Source: an uncultured Lachnospiraceae bacterium
GTDB lineage: Bacteria > Bacillota > Clostridia > Lachnospirales > Lachnospiraceae
DNA: 46,651 bases
Direction: 5' to 3'
Assembly (NCBI GenBank): GCA_949502235.1
Contig: CATBDC010000027.1
Span: 1 to 46,651, forward strand
This document shows positions 16,831-24,990 of the stretch, one piece after another. Made by a program: the position numbers and the translations under genes. The notes under the pieces are model-generated. The model made no database searches. It had not been told where the DNA came from and was given only the letters and a program-made list of their open reading frames with translations. Position 1 is the first letter of the stretch. Every line of letters begins with the position of its first letter.

Positions 16831-18021
16831 TTAAACTAATGCAACTGTCTCACGCGCGATTGCAAGCTCCTCATTTGTAGGGATTACCATAACCTTCACC
16901 TTGGAATCCGGTGTAGATATCTGAATCTCCTCGCCGCGCTTTCCGTTTGCCTCCTCGTTAATCTCGATTCCAAGATATCCGAGATATTTAGCCACTGCAC
17001 TTCTTACTGTGCCGGAATTTTCACCGATGCCTGCCGTAAATGCGATGACATCCACGCCGTTCATTGCTGCAACGTAGCTTCCCACATATTTTGCAACACG
17101 GTAAGCAAATACCTCAAGGGCAACTCTTGCCTGCTCATTTCCGCTGTTCGCGCCTTCCTCCAGGTCACGGAAATCACTGGACAGATTATTAGAAAGGCCG
17201 AATACGCCGGATTTCTTATTCAGCATATTCATAAGTCCCGCAATGTCAAGACCTTCCTTCTTGGAAATGAACTCTAAAATAGCCGGGTCAATGTCGCCGG
17301 AGCGTGTTCCCATCACAAGCCCCTCAAGAGGTGTAAGACCCATAGATGTATCTACGGATTTTCCGTTCTCTACCGCACAGATACTTGCACCGTTGCCCAG
17401 ATGGCAGACGATTGTCTTTACCTGATCGTACGGCTTTTCCACAAGCTCTGCCGCCCTCTTAGATACAAAGCTGTGGCTTGTGCCGTGGAAACCATATCTT
17501 CTTACTTTGTATTTGTCATAATACTCATAGGGAAGTCCGTACATGTATGCTTTTTCGGGCATAGTCTGATGGAAGGCAGTATCAAATACAGCAACCATTG
17601 GCGTGCCCGGCATCAGCTTCTGGCAAGCATTAATACCGATTAAGTTTGCCGGGTTATGAAGGGGTGCAAGATCATTGCACTCTTCAATGGCCGCCTTAAC
17701 CTCGTCTGTAATGACCACAGAGCTTGCAAACTTCTCTCCTCCATGTACCACACGGTGGCCTACAGCCCCAATCTCATCAAGACTCTTCACAACACCTGTG
17801 TCAGCATCTGTCAGGGCGTCAATTACAAACTGGATCGCCTCTGTATGTGTGGGCATTGCCTTGTCGGATTTTACCTTTTCCCCGCCTGCCGGCTGATAAG
17901 TAAGACTTCCGTCAATCCCGATTCTCTCGCATAAGCCCTTTGCCAGAACCTGCTCGGATTCTGAGTTGATAAGCTGGAATTTCAGTGATGAACTTCCGCA
18001 GTTGATAACTAATACATTCAT
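16831..18021 (-). CDS. ackA: Acetate kinase
   Basis: 396 residues, the usual length. [19 protein letters not shown] is the N-terminal ATP-binding signature of the acetate/propionate kinase family. [29 protein letters not shown] and [10 protein letters not shown] contain substrate-binding and catalytic Arg, Asp and His residues. [10 protein letters not shown] near the C-terminus binds nucleotide. The enzyme converts acetyl phosphate and ADP to acetate and ATP in the cytoplasm. It follows pta by 58 bases on the same strand, so the pair forms the fermentative acetate-producing route from acetyl-CoA. Confidence 0.97.
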   Translation of the reverse strand: MNVLVINCGSSSLKFQLINSESEQVLAKGLCERIGIDGSLTYQPAGGEKVKSDKAMPTHTEAIQFVIDALTDADTGVVKSLDEIGAVGHRVVHGGEKFASSVVITDEVKAAIEECNDLAPLHNPANLIGINACQKLMPGTPMVAVFDTAFHQTMPEKAYMYGLPYEYYDKYKVRRYGFHGTSHSFVSKRAAELVEKPYDQVKTIVCHLGNGASICAVENGKSVDTSMGLTPLEGLVMGTRSGDIDPAILEFISKKEGLDIAGLMNMLNKKSGVFGLSNNLSSDFRDLEEGANSGNEQARVALEVFAYRVAKYVGSYVAAMNGVDVIAFTAGIGENSGTVRSAVAKYLGYLGIEINEEANGKRGEEIQISTPDSKVKVMVIPTNEELAIARETVALV

Positions 18022-18079
18022 TTTTCTTTACCTCTCTTCATGTTTTTTATAACTGCCGCATAATACCTTGGCAAATATC

Positions 18080-19081
18080 CTAATCTTCTGACATGCACTG
18101 CACTGCCGTAATAGCCACAACGCCCTCAATATCCTGCGCGCTGCATCCTCTGGACAGATCATTTACCGGCGCCGCAATCCCCTGTGTCAGCGGTCCGTAT
18201 GCCTCTGCCTTTGCAAGCCTCTGCACCAGCTTGTACCCGATATTTCCCGCGTCAAGATCCGGGAATACAAGTACATTTGCCTTTCCTGCCACCGGGCTTC
18301 CCGGAGCTTTGGAGGCGCCGATCTCCGGCACGATAGCTGCATCTAACTGGAACTCACCGTCAAGAAGAAGTCCTTCCGGTGCATTTTCCTTTGCAATTCT
18401 TGTAGCTTCGAGAACCTTATCTACATCTGCGTGCTTCGCGCTTCCCTTTGTAGAGTGCGACAGCATCGCCACTACAGGCTCCCTGCCTGTTAAAAGCTTA
18501 AAGGAATCCGCAGAGGATAAAGCGATTGCCGCAAGCTTCTCCGGATCCGGATTCTGCTCAAGACCGGAATCTGCAAAAATAAAGGTTCCGTCTGCTCCCA
18601 TATCGCAGTCCGGCACTACCATTACAAAAAATGCAGATACGAGCTTTGTCCCCGGCTTTGTCTTCAGAATCTGGAGGCACGGCCTTAAGGTGTCTGCTGT
18701 AGAATGACATGCTCCTGAAACCATTCCATCCGCATCCTTCATCTTCACCATCATAACACCATAATAAAGATAATTCTTAAGAAGAAGCTCTCTTGCCTGC
18801 TCTTCTGTCATACCCTTCTTCTGTCTTAGCTCTACTAACTTTGCAATATACTCCTCTGTCTTCGGATTCGTAGCCGGATCAACAATCACTGCACCGCTGA
18901 TATCGAAACTGCCTTTATTCTTTGCAATCTCTTCTTCACTTCCTACCAGGACGAGATTCGCTGTTCCTTCTCTTAGAACTGCCTCTGCCGCTTCGTAGGT
19001 TCTGATGTCCTCTGTCTCCGGAAGCACAATCGTCTTCTTATTCGTCTTTGCTTTTGCTTTAATATCATCAATAAATCCCAT
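18080..19081 (-). CDS. pta: Phosphate acetyltransferase
   Basis: 333 residues, the short single-domain form typical of Firmicutes. It begins MGFIDDIKAKAKTNKKTIVL then PETEDIRTYEA. Conserved blocks include VSGACHSTADTLRP and a C-terminal DLSRGCSAQDIEG with the catalytic-region Ser/Arg. It exchanges CoA for phosphate on acetyl-CoA, feeding AckA. An AAGGAG sequence precedes the ATG. The promoter TTGTCC-17-TATAAT lies upstream and sits within a palindrome. Confidence 0.97.
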   Translation of the reverse strand: MGFIDDIKAKAKTNKKTIVLPETEDIRTYEAAEAVLREGTANLVLVGSEEEIAKNKGSFDISGAVIVDPATNPKTEEYIAKLVELRQKKGMTEEQARELLLKNYLYYGVMMVKMKDADGMVSGACHSTADTLRPCLQILKTKPGTKLVSAFFVMVVPDCDMGADGTFIFADSGLEQNPDPEKLAAIALSSADSFKLLTGREPVVAMLSHSTKGSAKHADVDKVLEATRIAKENAPEGLLLDGEFQLDAAIVPEIGASKAPGSPVAGKANVLVFPDLDAGNIGYKLVQRLAKAEAYGPLTQGIAAPVNDLSRGCSAQDIEGVVAITAVQCMSED

Positions 19082-19119
19082 GACTTAAAGGCTCCTTTCC
19101 ATATATTCTCAATATTTTC

Positions 19120-19156
19120 ATTATAATACAAAGAGACCCTGCGGACAAGGTCTCTT
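19120..19156 (-). promoter_or_regulatory. pta-ackA promoter overlapping a palindrome
   Basis: On the minus strand, TTGTCC (19143-19148) and TATAAT (19120-19125) are 17 bases apart. An inverted repeat of AAGAGACC (19131-19138 and 19149-19156) brackets the -35 box. The palindrome could be an operator or a weak terminator for the upstream toxin gene; its downstream U-run is poor. Confidence 0.6.
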
Positions 19157-19230
19157 TTCCACAAATCATGTGCATTTTTTCGTACAAGCTTATTGCTCAT
19201 TCCGCTAACAGTAACTTCAAGACATCTCTA

Positions 19231-19563
19231 TTAGTGCAAATTGAGTTCATATGTAAAAATCCCTTCATAATCCTGCAACTCATGAAACATTCCATCCACA
19301 ATAACCGTCTTATCTACTATCCGGTATATCATTACAAACCTGTGCTTTGCAAAATTAATTTTACGGTAACCATATTTCCCCAAGATGGGATTGCCACATA
19401 TTTGCAAAGTATCGGCTGCCATTGACAATCGTTTTTTCGTATCCCTTGCATCCTTAAGAATTGCTCTTGCGGCTGGTTTGTTCTTCAAAACTTCAGCAGT
19501 ATAATAGACATATTTGTCCAGTCTTCGCTTCGCAGGCGGCATAATCATTACTTTATAAGCCAT
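19231..19563 (-). CDS. RelE/ParE-type toxin
   Basis: About 110 residues from ATG 19563 (MAYKVMIMPPAKRRLDKYVY). The start is placed there because the 11-base overlap with the upstream gene is typical of toxin-antitoxin pairs; an in-frame ATG further up would lie deep in that gene. The N-terminal KRRLDKYVYYTAE helix, the central YGYRKINFAKHRFVMIYRIV strand pair and the C-terminal His-rich end fit the RelE/ParE fold, either a ribosome-dependent mRNA endonuclease or a gyrase inhibitor. Catalytic identity cannot be fixed from sequence. Confidence 0.82.
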   Translation of the reverse strand: MAYKVMIMPPAKRRLDKYVYYTAEVLKNKPAARAILKDARDTKKRLSMAADTLQICGNPILGKYGYRKINFAKHRFVMIYRIVDKTVIVDGMFHELQDYEGIFTYELNLH

Positions 19564-19846
19564 ATTTTTCACCAATTTCGTCAAGAGCCTTGTCAAAATC
19601 CTCTCCCTCGCCATTATTATAGCATGCCCTTGATTCGGCAAGCTCTGCTATTATCTCATTCCTGCTTAACGGTTTATAGGGATTATCCTGACAAAAATTC
19701 ACCAGTAGATATCTCTGTATCTCCTTTTGATGTTCCTCGGGAATCGTTGACAGCAACTCCATATTAGCTTCCAGTACACTCAAACCAACCGCCTCCATTC
19801 TATCCTGCTGCAGAATCATTATTTCAAACCTTTCATCTGCCTTCAT
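19553..19846 (-). CDS. Probable antitoxin partner
   Basis: 97 residues, strongly acidic overall, with MKADERFEIMILQQDRMEAV at the N-terminus. I do not recognise a standard DNA-binding fold. The C-terminal half (SRNEIIAELAESRACYNNGE then DKALDEIGEKYGL) resembles the toxin-neutralising tail of RelB-type antitoxins. It is inferred to be the antitoxin from its overlap with the RelE/ParE-like gene and its order (antitoxin first). AAGGAG precedes the ATG. It starts 26 bases after mgtE on the same strand, so readthrough from mgtE is possible. Confidence 0.7.
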   Translation of the reverse strand: MKADERFEIMILQQDRMEAVGLSVLEANMELLSTIPEEHQKEIQRYLLVNFCQDNPYKPLSRNEIIAELAESRACYNNGEGEDFDKALDEIGEKYGL

Positions 19847-19872
19847 TTCTTTTTCTCCTTAATTCCTCCCAT

Positions 19873-21330
19873 TTAAATCTTAAAAACTGCGCTGATAATG
19901 GCGAAATACACGCTGATGGTACTGATATCAACCAGTGTGGAAATCAGCGGCGTTGCCATAATGGCCGGGTCAAGCCCCACCTTCTTTGCAAATAACGGCA
20001 GCGTGCACCCCACAATCTTTGCGATAATAACCGTACAGGCCATGGTAACCCCAATGGTGCCTGCCATCATCACATCCCCCTGCCCCATAAGCATAATACG
20101 GCAGCCATTGATAACTGCAAGGATCAGGCTTACAGATATCGCCACACGGATCTCCTTCCAGATAATCTTAAAGAGATCCTTAAACTCGATTTCTCCCACA
20201 GCAAGCCCTCGTATCATAAGGGCAGAGCTCTGGGAGCCGCAGTTTCCCCCTGTTCCTGTAAGCATGGGAATAAATCCCGTAAGCTGGGGCATCACCGCAA
20301 TCGCCGACTCGTAGCTGTTCATGATCATCTGGGTGACTGTCGCGGACAGCATCAGAAACAGAAGCCACGGAATACGGCTTTTTACATGCTCAAACACCGT
20401 TGTTCCAAAATAAGACTCATCATTGGGATTGACACCGGCCATGATGCTGATATCCTCTGTCTCCTCCTCCTGAAGGACAAGCATGGCATCGTCAACCGTG
20501 ACAATCCCCACCATACAGTGCTCGTGATCCACAATGGGAAGGGCAATAAGACCGTATTTCATAATGGTCCTGGCCACCTCCTCCTGATCATCCGTGGTCT
20601 CGCCGTAAAGCATGTTCGTGTCCATAATTTCCTCAATGAGCCTTGATTCGCCTGTTGTCAGAAGATCCTTGATATCCACCGCGCCGATTAACCGTCTTTT
20701 TTCCGTCACATAGCAGGTATAGATAGTCTCCCGGTTCAGCCCCACCTGACGGATTTTAAGAATCGACTCCTCCACCGTCATGTCCTTATTAAGGGCAATA
20801 TAATCAACGTTCATGACGCTTCCGGCGCTGTCCTCCGGGTACTGGAGAAGCAGATTAATCTGCGCCCTTCTCTCCTCACCCGTCACCATGAGAAGCCTGT
20901 CCACAACATTTGCCGGCATTTCCTCTAACACGTCAACCGTGTCGTCAAGGTACATTTCCTCCATGACCTCCTCAAGCTCGGAGTCCGTGAGAGCGTTTAT
21001 CAAAAATTCCCTTAAGTCGCTGTTCATATAGGTAAATGTCTCTGCCGCCTCTTCCTTTACAAGAAGCCGGAAGATAAGCACCAGCTGCTTCTCGTCCACT
21101 TCCTCCAAAATGTCAGCAAGGTCAACGGGGTACATATTATTTTCAAGCTCTTCCTTAAGCTCCTTAAAATGACGGTTTGAAAGCATATCCTGAATACGTT
21201 CCAGAGTCAGCTCCTCGCGCTCCACAGGAAATTCCTCTTCCGCCGGATCATCATAGTCAAACTCGCTCTGGGCGACAGCATGTCCCCATTCTTCGTCAGT
21301 CATCCTGCTTAAATCCATATTTGTCTTCAT
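19873..21330 (-). CDS. mgtE: Magnesium transporter MgtE
   Basis: 485 residues. The layout is an acidic helical N-domain (residues ~35-135) with the repeated LADILEEV and VDVLEEMP motifs, a pair of CBS domains (~140-265), and a five-helix membrane domain (~300-485). MLTGTGGNCGSQSSALMIRG is the MgtE membrane signature near the pore. The protein imports Mg2+ (and possibly other divalent ions) down its electrochemical gradient, with the cytosolic domains closing the channel when Mg2+ is high. A strong AGGAGGG site precedes the start. No M-box riboswitch fits in the 88 bases upstream. Confidence 0.96.
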   Translation of the reverse strand: MKTNMDLSRMTDEEWGHAVAQSEFDYDDPAEEEFPVEREELTLERIQDMLSNRHFKELKEELENNMYPVDLADILEEVDEKQLVLIFRLLVKEEAAETFTYMNSDLREFLINALTDSELEEVMEEMYLDDTVDVLEEMPANVVDRLLMVTGEERRAQINLLLQYPEDSAGSVMNVDYIALNKDMTVEESILKIRQVGLNRETIYTCYVTEKRRLIGAVDIKDLLTTGESRLIEEIMDTNMLYGETTDDQEEVARTIMKYGLIALPIVDHEHCMVGIVTVDDAMLVLQEEETEDISIMAGVNPNDESYFGTTVFEHVKSRIPWLLFLMLSATVTQMIMNSYESAIAVMPQLTGFIPMLTGTGGNCGSQSSALMIRGLAVGEIEFKDLFKIIWKEIRVAISVSLILAVINGCRIMLMGQGDVMMAGTIGVTMACTVIIAKIVGCTLPLFAKKVGLDPAIMATPLISTLVDISTISVYFAIISAVFKI

Positions 21331-21351
21331 ATATACCCCTCCTTCCCTGAT

Positions 21352-21380
21352 TTGCGAATTCTTTCCTTTTATAGTATAAT
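21352..21380 (+). promoter_or_regulatory. Sigma-A promoter of tmcAL
   Basis: TTGCGA (21352-21357) and TATAAT (21375-21380) are 17 bases apart. The ATG of tmcAL is at 21419 with AAGGAG at 21400-21405, so the leader is short. Confidence 0.8.
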
Positions 21381-21418
21381 CAACCTAAAATAAATTTACA
21401 AGGAGAAATCAGAATATT

Positions 21419-22660
21419 ATGAAAATCGTCGGACTCATTACGGAATATAACCCCTTCCACAACGGGCATTTATACCATATAGAAAAAGCGAAGGAAATCA
21501 CCGGCGCGGATCATGTACTTGTTGTCATGAGCGGCGATTTCGTACAGCGCGGCGCGCCTGCCCTCATGCCAAAGTATATACGCGCAAGGATGGCTCTTTT
21601 GGCCGGAGCCTCCGTGGTAATAGAGCTTCCGGTCTGCTTTGCCTGCGCAAGCGCGGAATATTTTGCTTCTGCTTCGGTCTCTCTCCTTAATAAGCTGAAC
21701 TGTGTTGACTCCATTTGTTTCGGAAGCGAATGTGAGGACAGGGAATTTTTAGAAAGGACTGCGCAGATTATGGCAGAAGAACCTGCGGAACATAAGGAGC
21801 ACCTCCGCCGTGCGCTGAAAAAAGGCCTCTCCTTCCCCCTGGCAAGACAGGAGGCTCTTAAGGCTGTCCTTAAGGATGTAAATTACACCGACTATCTGAA
21901 ATACCCTAACACCATTCTTGGTATTGAATATATAAAGGCACTCATCACCCAGAAAAGCAGCATGGATTTCCACATTGTCAGGCGCATAGGCTCCGGGTAT
22001 CATGACAGCGCCTTAAAGGAGGGCTTAAGCTCCGCCTCTGCTATCAGAAAGCTGTTCACTTTAGAAGAAGGCAGTGGTTTTCCAGAAAGCTTTTTAAAAG
22101 ATCAGATTCCGTCCTTTTGCATCACGGCTTTAAAAAATGAGTATCACCGCCTCTATCCTGTCTTTGCCGATGACTTCTCACTTCTTTTAAAATACAGGCT
22201 GCTGTCTGAAGGCCCTGATACTTTAACAAATTATTTGGATATCACCCCGGAACTGGCCAACCGGATCTCAAATCATGTTTCTGATTTTTTCAGTTTCAGC
22301 CAGTTCTGCAGCCTTATAAAAACGAAGGATATGACTTACACAAGAATCAGCCGGTGCCTTATTCATATTCTGCTTAATATTACCGGGGAGGCTGTATCTG
22401 GCTTTAGGGACAAAGGGTTTTGTCTATATGCCCGTATCCTGGGCCTTAGAAAAGACAAACAGGATGTTCTTTCCTGTATGAAAAGAACATCCTGCATCCC
22501 CCTTGTAACAAAGCTTTCACAGGCCGGGAACCTGACACCGGCCGGACGCGCCCTGCTTTCCCAGGATATAGCCGCGTCAAACCTGTATGAAAGCGTGATT
22601 ACAGATAAATTTAAGACGCCTTACCTAAGTGATTATCAGCATCAGATCGTATCTATCTAG
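21419..22660 (+). CDS. tmcAL: tRNA(Met) cytidine acetate ligase
   Basis: 413 residues beginning MKIVGLITEYNPFHNGHLYH, whose HNGH is the HxGH nucleotidyltransferase signature. VVMSGDFVQRGAPA and RRIGSGYHD are further family blocks. TmcAL (formerly YlbM) uses ATP and acetate to form N4-acetylcytidine at the wobble position of elongator tRNA-Met. In many Firmicutes it neighbours coaD/yceD-rpmF or ackA genes, as broadly seen here. It is transcribed alone on the plus strand and converges on the DegV gene. Confidence 0.95.
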   Translation: MKIVGLITEYNPFHNGHLYHIEKAKEITGADHVLVVMSGDFVQRGAPALMPKYIRARMALLAGASVVIELPVCFACASAEYFASASVSLLNKLNCVDSICFGSECEDREFLERTAQIMAEEPAEHKEHLRRALKKGLSFPLARQEALKAVLKDVNYTDYLKYPNTILGIEYIKALITQKSSMDFHIVRRIGSGYHDSALKEGLSSASAIRKLFTLEEGSGFPESFLKDQIPSFCITALKNEYHRLYPVFADDFSLLLKYRLLSEGPDTLTNYLDITPELANRISNHVSDFFSFSQFCSLIKTKDMTYTRISRCLIHILLNITGEAVSGFRDKGFCLYARILGLRKDKQDVLSCMKRTSCIPLVTKLSQAGNLTPAGRALLSQDIAASNLYESVITDKFKTPYLSDYQHQIVSI

Positions 22661-22686
22661 CACGGCATTGCGGAAACAGCGGTGCT
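22659..22686. terminator. Hairpin between convergent tmcAL and DegV genes
   Basis: AGCAC (22659-22663) pairs with GTGCT (22682-22686), with partial additional pairing inside. It sits exactly between the two stop codons and may serve as a bidirectional terminator, though no U-run follows on either strand. Confidence 0.4.
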
Positions 22687-22689
22687 GTA

Positions 22690-23547
22690 CTAATACTCTG
22701 CCGCCTTGCTGCAGGTCACAGCCAAAGCTCCCGGTCCGATATGGCAGCTCACACTAAGGGACAGCCTGTCCATATGGATGTCATATCCCGGGAACTTTTC
22801 CTCCAGCTCCCTCTTCCACCCTTGTGCTTCCTCGTCCGAGCAGGTGTATGCTGCCGCCATGAGAACCTTTTTCCCTGCAAAGCGCCCGGCCATATCCTTT
22901 TTCACGGCCTCTATCATGGTCTTTTTCGCCGCCTTCATCCCCCGTACCTTTGCAAATGCGTCCAGCTTTTCCCCCTGAATCTGAAGCACCGGCTTGATAT
23001 TCAGCACCGTGCCGAGAGCCGCCCCGGCCGCTGTCACCCGGCCGCCCTTCTTTAAGTATTTCAAGGTATCTACTGTGATATAGATGCTGGCCTCCAGCTT
23101 TTCTCTCATCAGTACATCCTCAATCTCCCTGGCGCTAAGCCCTTTTTCTGCCATCTCCATTGCATCCAGCACAGACTGGCGCTGGGTAACCGAGATCCTC
23201 TGATTGTCGATTACATGAACCCTTCCCTCATAATCTCTGGCAAGCATCATGGCTGTCTCGCAGGAGCTGCTAAGACCGCTGGACATAGGGATGTGGATAA
23301 CCTCATCATTCTCCTCTAAAAGCTCGTCCCACAGCTCCATAACATTTGCCGGCGAAGGCTGGGAGGTGGAGATATCTGCATCCTCCTTAAGTCTTCGGTA
23401 AAACTCCTCCTGAGTCAGCGTAATATCCTCAAAGTACAGCTCGCCGTTAATATAAAAGGGCATGGGCAGCACCCGTATCCCCAGTTCCTTTGCCTGCGCC
23501 TGTGTAATCCCGCTGTTACTGTCTGTCACAATTGCTATTTTTCCCAT
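22690..23547 (-). CDS. DegV family fatty-acid-binding protein
   Basis: 285 residues, the normal DegV/FakB length. It opens MGKIAIVTDSNSGIT, has DISTSQPSPANVMELWDELL (the lipid-head loop Ser/Thr), HIPMSSGLSSS and a C-terminal HIGPGALAV, which with the loops cradles the fatty-acid carboxyl. Such proteins present exogenous fatty acids to the kinase FakA for phosphorylation and incorporation into phospholipid. No fakA is in the window. AAGGAG precedes the ATG. Confidence 0.94.
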   Translation of the reverse strand: MGKIAIVTDSNSGITQAQAKELGIRVLPMPFYINGELYFEDITLTQEEFYRRLKEDADISTSQPSPANVMELWDELLEENDEVIHIPMSSGLSSSCETAMMLARDYEGRVHVIDNQRISVTQRQSVLDAMEMAEKGLSAREIEDVLMREKLEASIYITVDTLKYLKKGGRVTAAGAALGTVLNIKPVLQIQGEKLDAFAKVRGMKAAKKTMIEAVKKDMAGRFAGKKVLMAAAYTCSDEEAQGWKRELEEKFPGYDIHMDRLSLSVSCHIGPGALAVTCSKAAEY

Positions 23548-23572
23548 TTTGATTTTCTCCGCTCCTTCGCTT

Positions 23573-24370
23573 TTACAATATTACCACATCCGAAACCGTA
23601 TCCCTTTTTGCCACCATCATCGGAATATCCTCTCCCTTGTACGGATTGTTTCCAAGGGTAACCTCAAGCTTCACCGTCTCATAAGCAAGCTCTGCGTAAT
23701 TATTTTCCTTGCTTAAATGCGCCAGAATCACATACTGTAATTCATCATGGAGGATATCACAGAGAAGCCGTCCCGACAATTCATTGGAAAGATGGCCCTT
23801 TTCCCCCATCACACGCCTTTTAAGAGGATAAGGGTAAGGTCCCACCTCCAGCATATGTATGTCGTGGTTTGCCTCTAATACTACACCGTTAAGATTTCTT
23901 AGATGCCGGATTGTATACTCATCATACACTCCCAGATCCGTAGCCACTGCAGCTGCCTTCTTCCCGTTTTCAATCCGGTATCCCGAAGGCTCCCTGGCAT
24001 CATGGGAAGTAGAAAAAGGGAGGATCTCTAAGCTTCCCAGAATAAATTTCTCATCTGCTGCCACCTCTCTTAGAATCCCCTCCGGAAGCTGTCCAAGGCT
24101 TGCCGTTCCTTTAATCCCCTCAATGGTTCCTCTCGTGGCATATACAGGGACGCCGTATTTACGGCTGAACACTCCCAGCCCCTGTATATGGTCGATATGC
24201 TCATGGGTGACTAAGATACCGGAAAGCTCCTCACCCTTTATTCCAAGTATACGAAGCCCTTCCTCCACCCGTTTCTTACTGATTCCCGTATCCACCAGAA
24301 GATGAGTGTCATCATCCCCCACATAAATACAGTTTCCGCTGCTCCCGCTTGCAATACTGCATATTCTCAT
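23573..24370 (-). CDS. MBL-fold metallo-hydrolase, WalJ/YycJ-like
   Basis: 265 residues. MRICSIASGSSGNCIYVGDD is the typical WalJ/YycJ opening. The metal ligands are in THEHIDHIQG (HxHxDH), followed by a distal TSHDA and a late LAHLSKENN histidine, as in the family. YycJ proteins are cytoplasmic Zn/Mn-dependent nucleases with a suggested role in DNA repair or in coordinating division and replication. It sits outside the walRK operon, and its genes next door (coaE and polA) suggest a DNA-maintenance neighbourhood. Confidence 0.92.
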   Translation of the reverse strand: MRICSIASGSSGNCIYVGDDDTHLLVDTGISKKRVEEGLRILGIKGEELSGILVTHEHIDHIQGLGVFSRKYGVPVYATRGTIEGIKGTASLGQLPEGILREVAADEKFILGSLEILPFSTSHDAREPSGYRIENGKKAAAVATDLGVYDEYTIRHLRNLNGVVLEANHDIHMLEVGPYPYPLKRRVMGEKGHLSNELSGRLLCDILHDELQYVILAHLSKENNYAELAYETVKLEVTLGNNPYKGEDIPMMVAKRDTVSDVVIL

Positions 24371-24386
24371 GTATGTATATTCCTTC

Positions 24387-24977
24387 CTATAAGTCCTTTA
24401 TGATCTGGTCAAGCTGGAGCATGGTCTCCGAAAAGTCACCGCTGTTATCGATTGCCCTGTCGCAGTTCCTAAGGAACTGATCCTTGGGAAGCTGCGCCGC
24501 TATAATCTCATCAATTTTTTTTGTATCATACCCTCTGGAATAGAAAAGACGCTTGCGCCTTGTCTCATCATCCACATAGATATACCACAGCTCATCACAG
24601 ATGGAGCCGTAATTTGCCTCAATCAGAATCGCAGATTCTATGATAAAAAGATTTGTATTTTTACGCTTTTCCATAGAAATAAGCCGATCCACCTCATCCT
24701 TTACAGCCGGGTGCACAATCCGGTTTAAAACCTCAAGCTCCGATTGATTGGAAAATACAATGTCACTTAGCCTTTCACGGTCAAGCTCTTCTTTATCATT
24801 CAGTATGCTCTTACCAAAATGCTCCACAATAGCGCCATAGCAGACGCCCCCTTTTTTCTGAAGCTTTTTTGCCACCTTATCCGTATGGCAGATACTCGCA
24901 CCGTACTTATTGTTCAGGTATTCCAAAATCTCAGTTTTTCCTGCGCCCACACCGCCTGTAATTCCAATAATTTTCAT
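24387..24977 (-). CDS. coaE: Dephospho-CoA kinase
   Basis: 196 residues starting MKIIGITGGVGAGKTEILEY; GGVGAGKT is the Walker A P-loop. RIVHPAVKDEVDRL and YVDDETRRKRL carry the CoA- and ATP-lid-binding Arg residues. It phosphorylates the 3'-hydroxyl of dephospho-CoA in the last step of coenzyme A synthesis. It follows polA by 13 bases, a common polA-coaE arrangement in Clostridia, and precedes the WalJ-like gene by 16 bases, indicating one operon. Confidence 0.96.
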   Translation of the reverse strand: MKIIGITGGVGAGKTEILEYLNNKYGASICHTDKVAKKLQKKGGVCYGAIVEHFGKSILNDKEELDRERLSDIVFSNQSELEVLNRIVHPAVKDEVDRLISMEKRKNTNLFIIESAILIEANYGSICDELWYIYVDDETRRKRLFYSRGYDTKKIDEIIAAQLPKDQFLRNCDRAIDNSGDFSETMLQLDQIIKDL

Positions 24978-24990
24978 ATCCCCACACCTC

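Noticed and set aside
18093-18707. 204-codon plus-strand frame
   Set aside because: Entirely antisense to pta, whose identity is certain.
21331-21418. M-box magnesium riboswitch upstream of mgtE
   Set aside because: The gap to the divergent gene is only 88 bases, too short, and no conserved stem pattern was seen.
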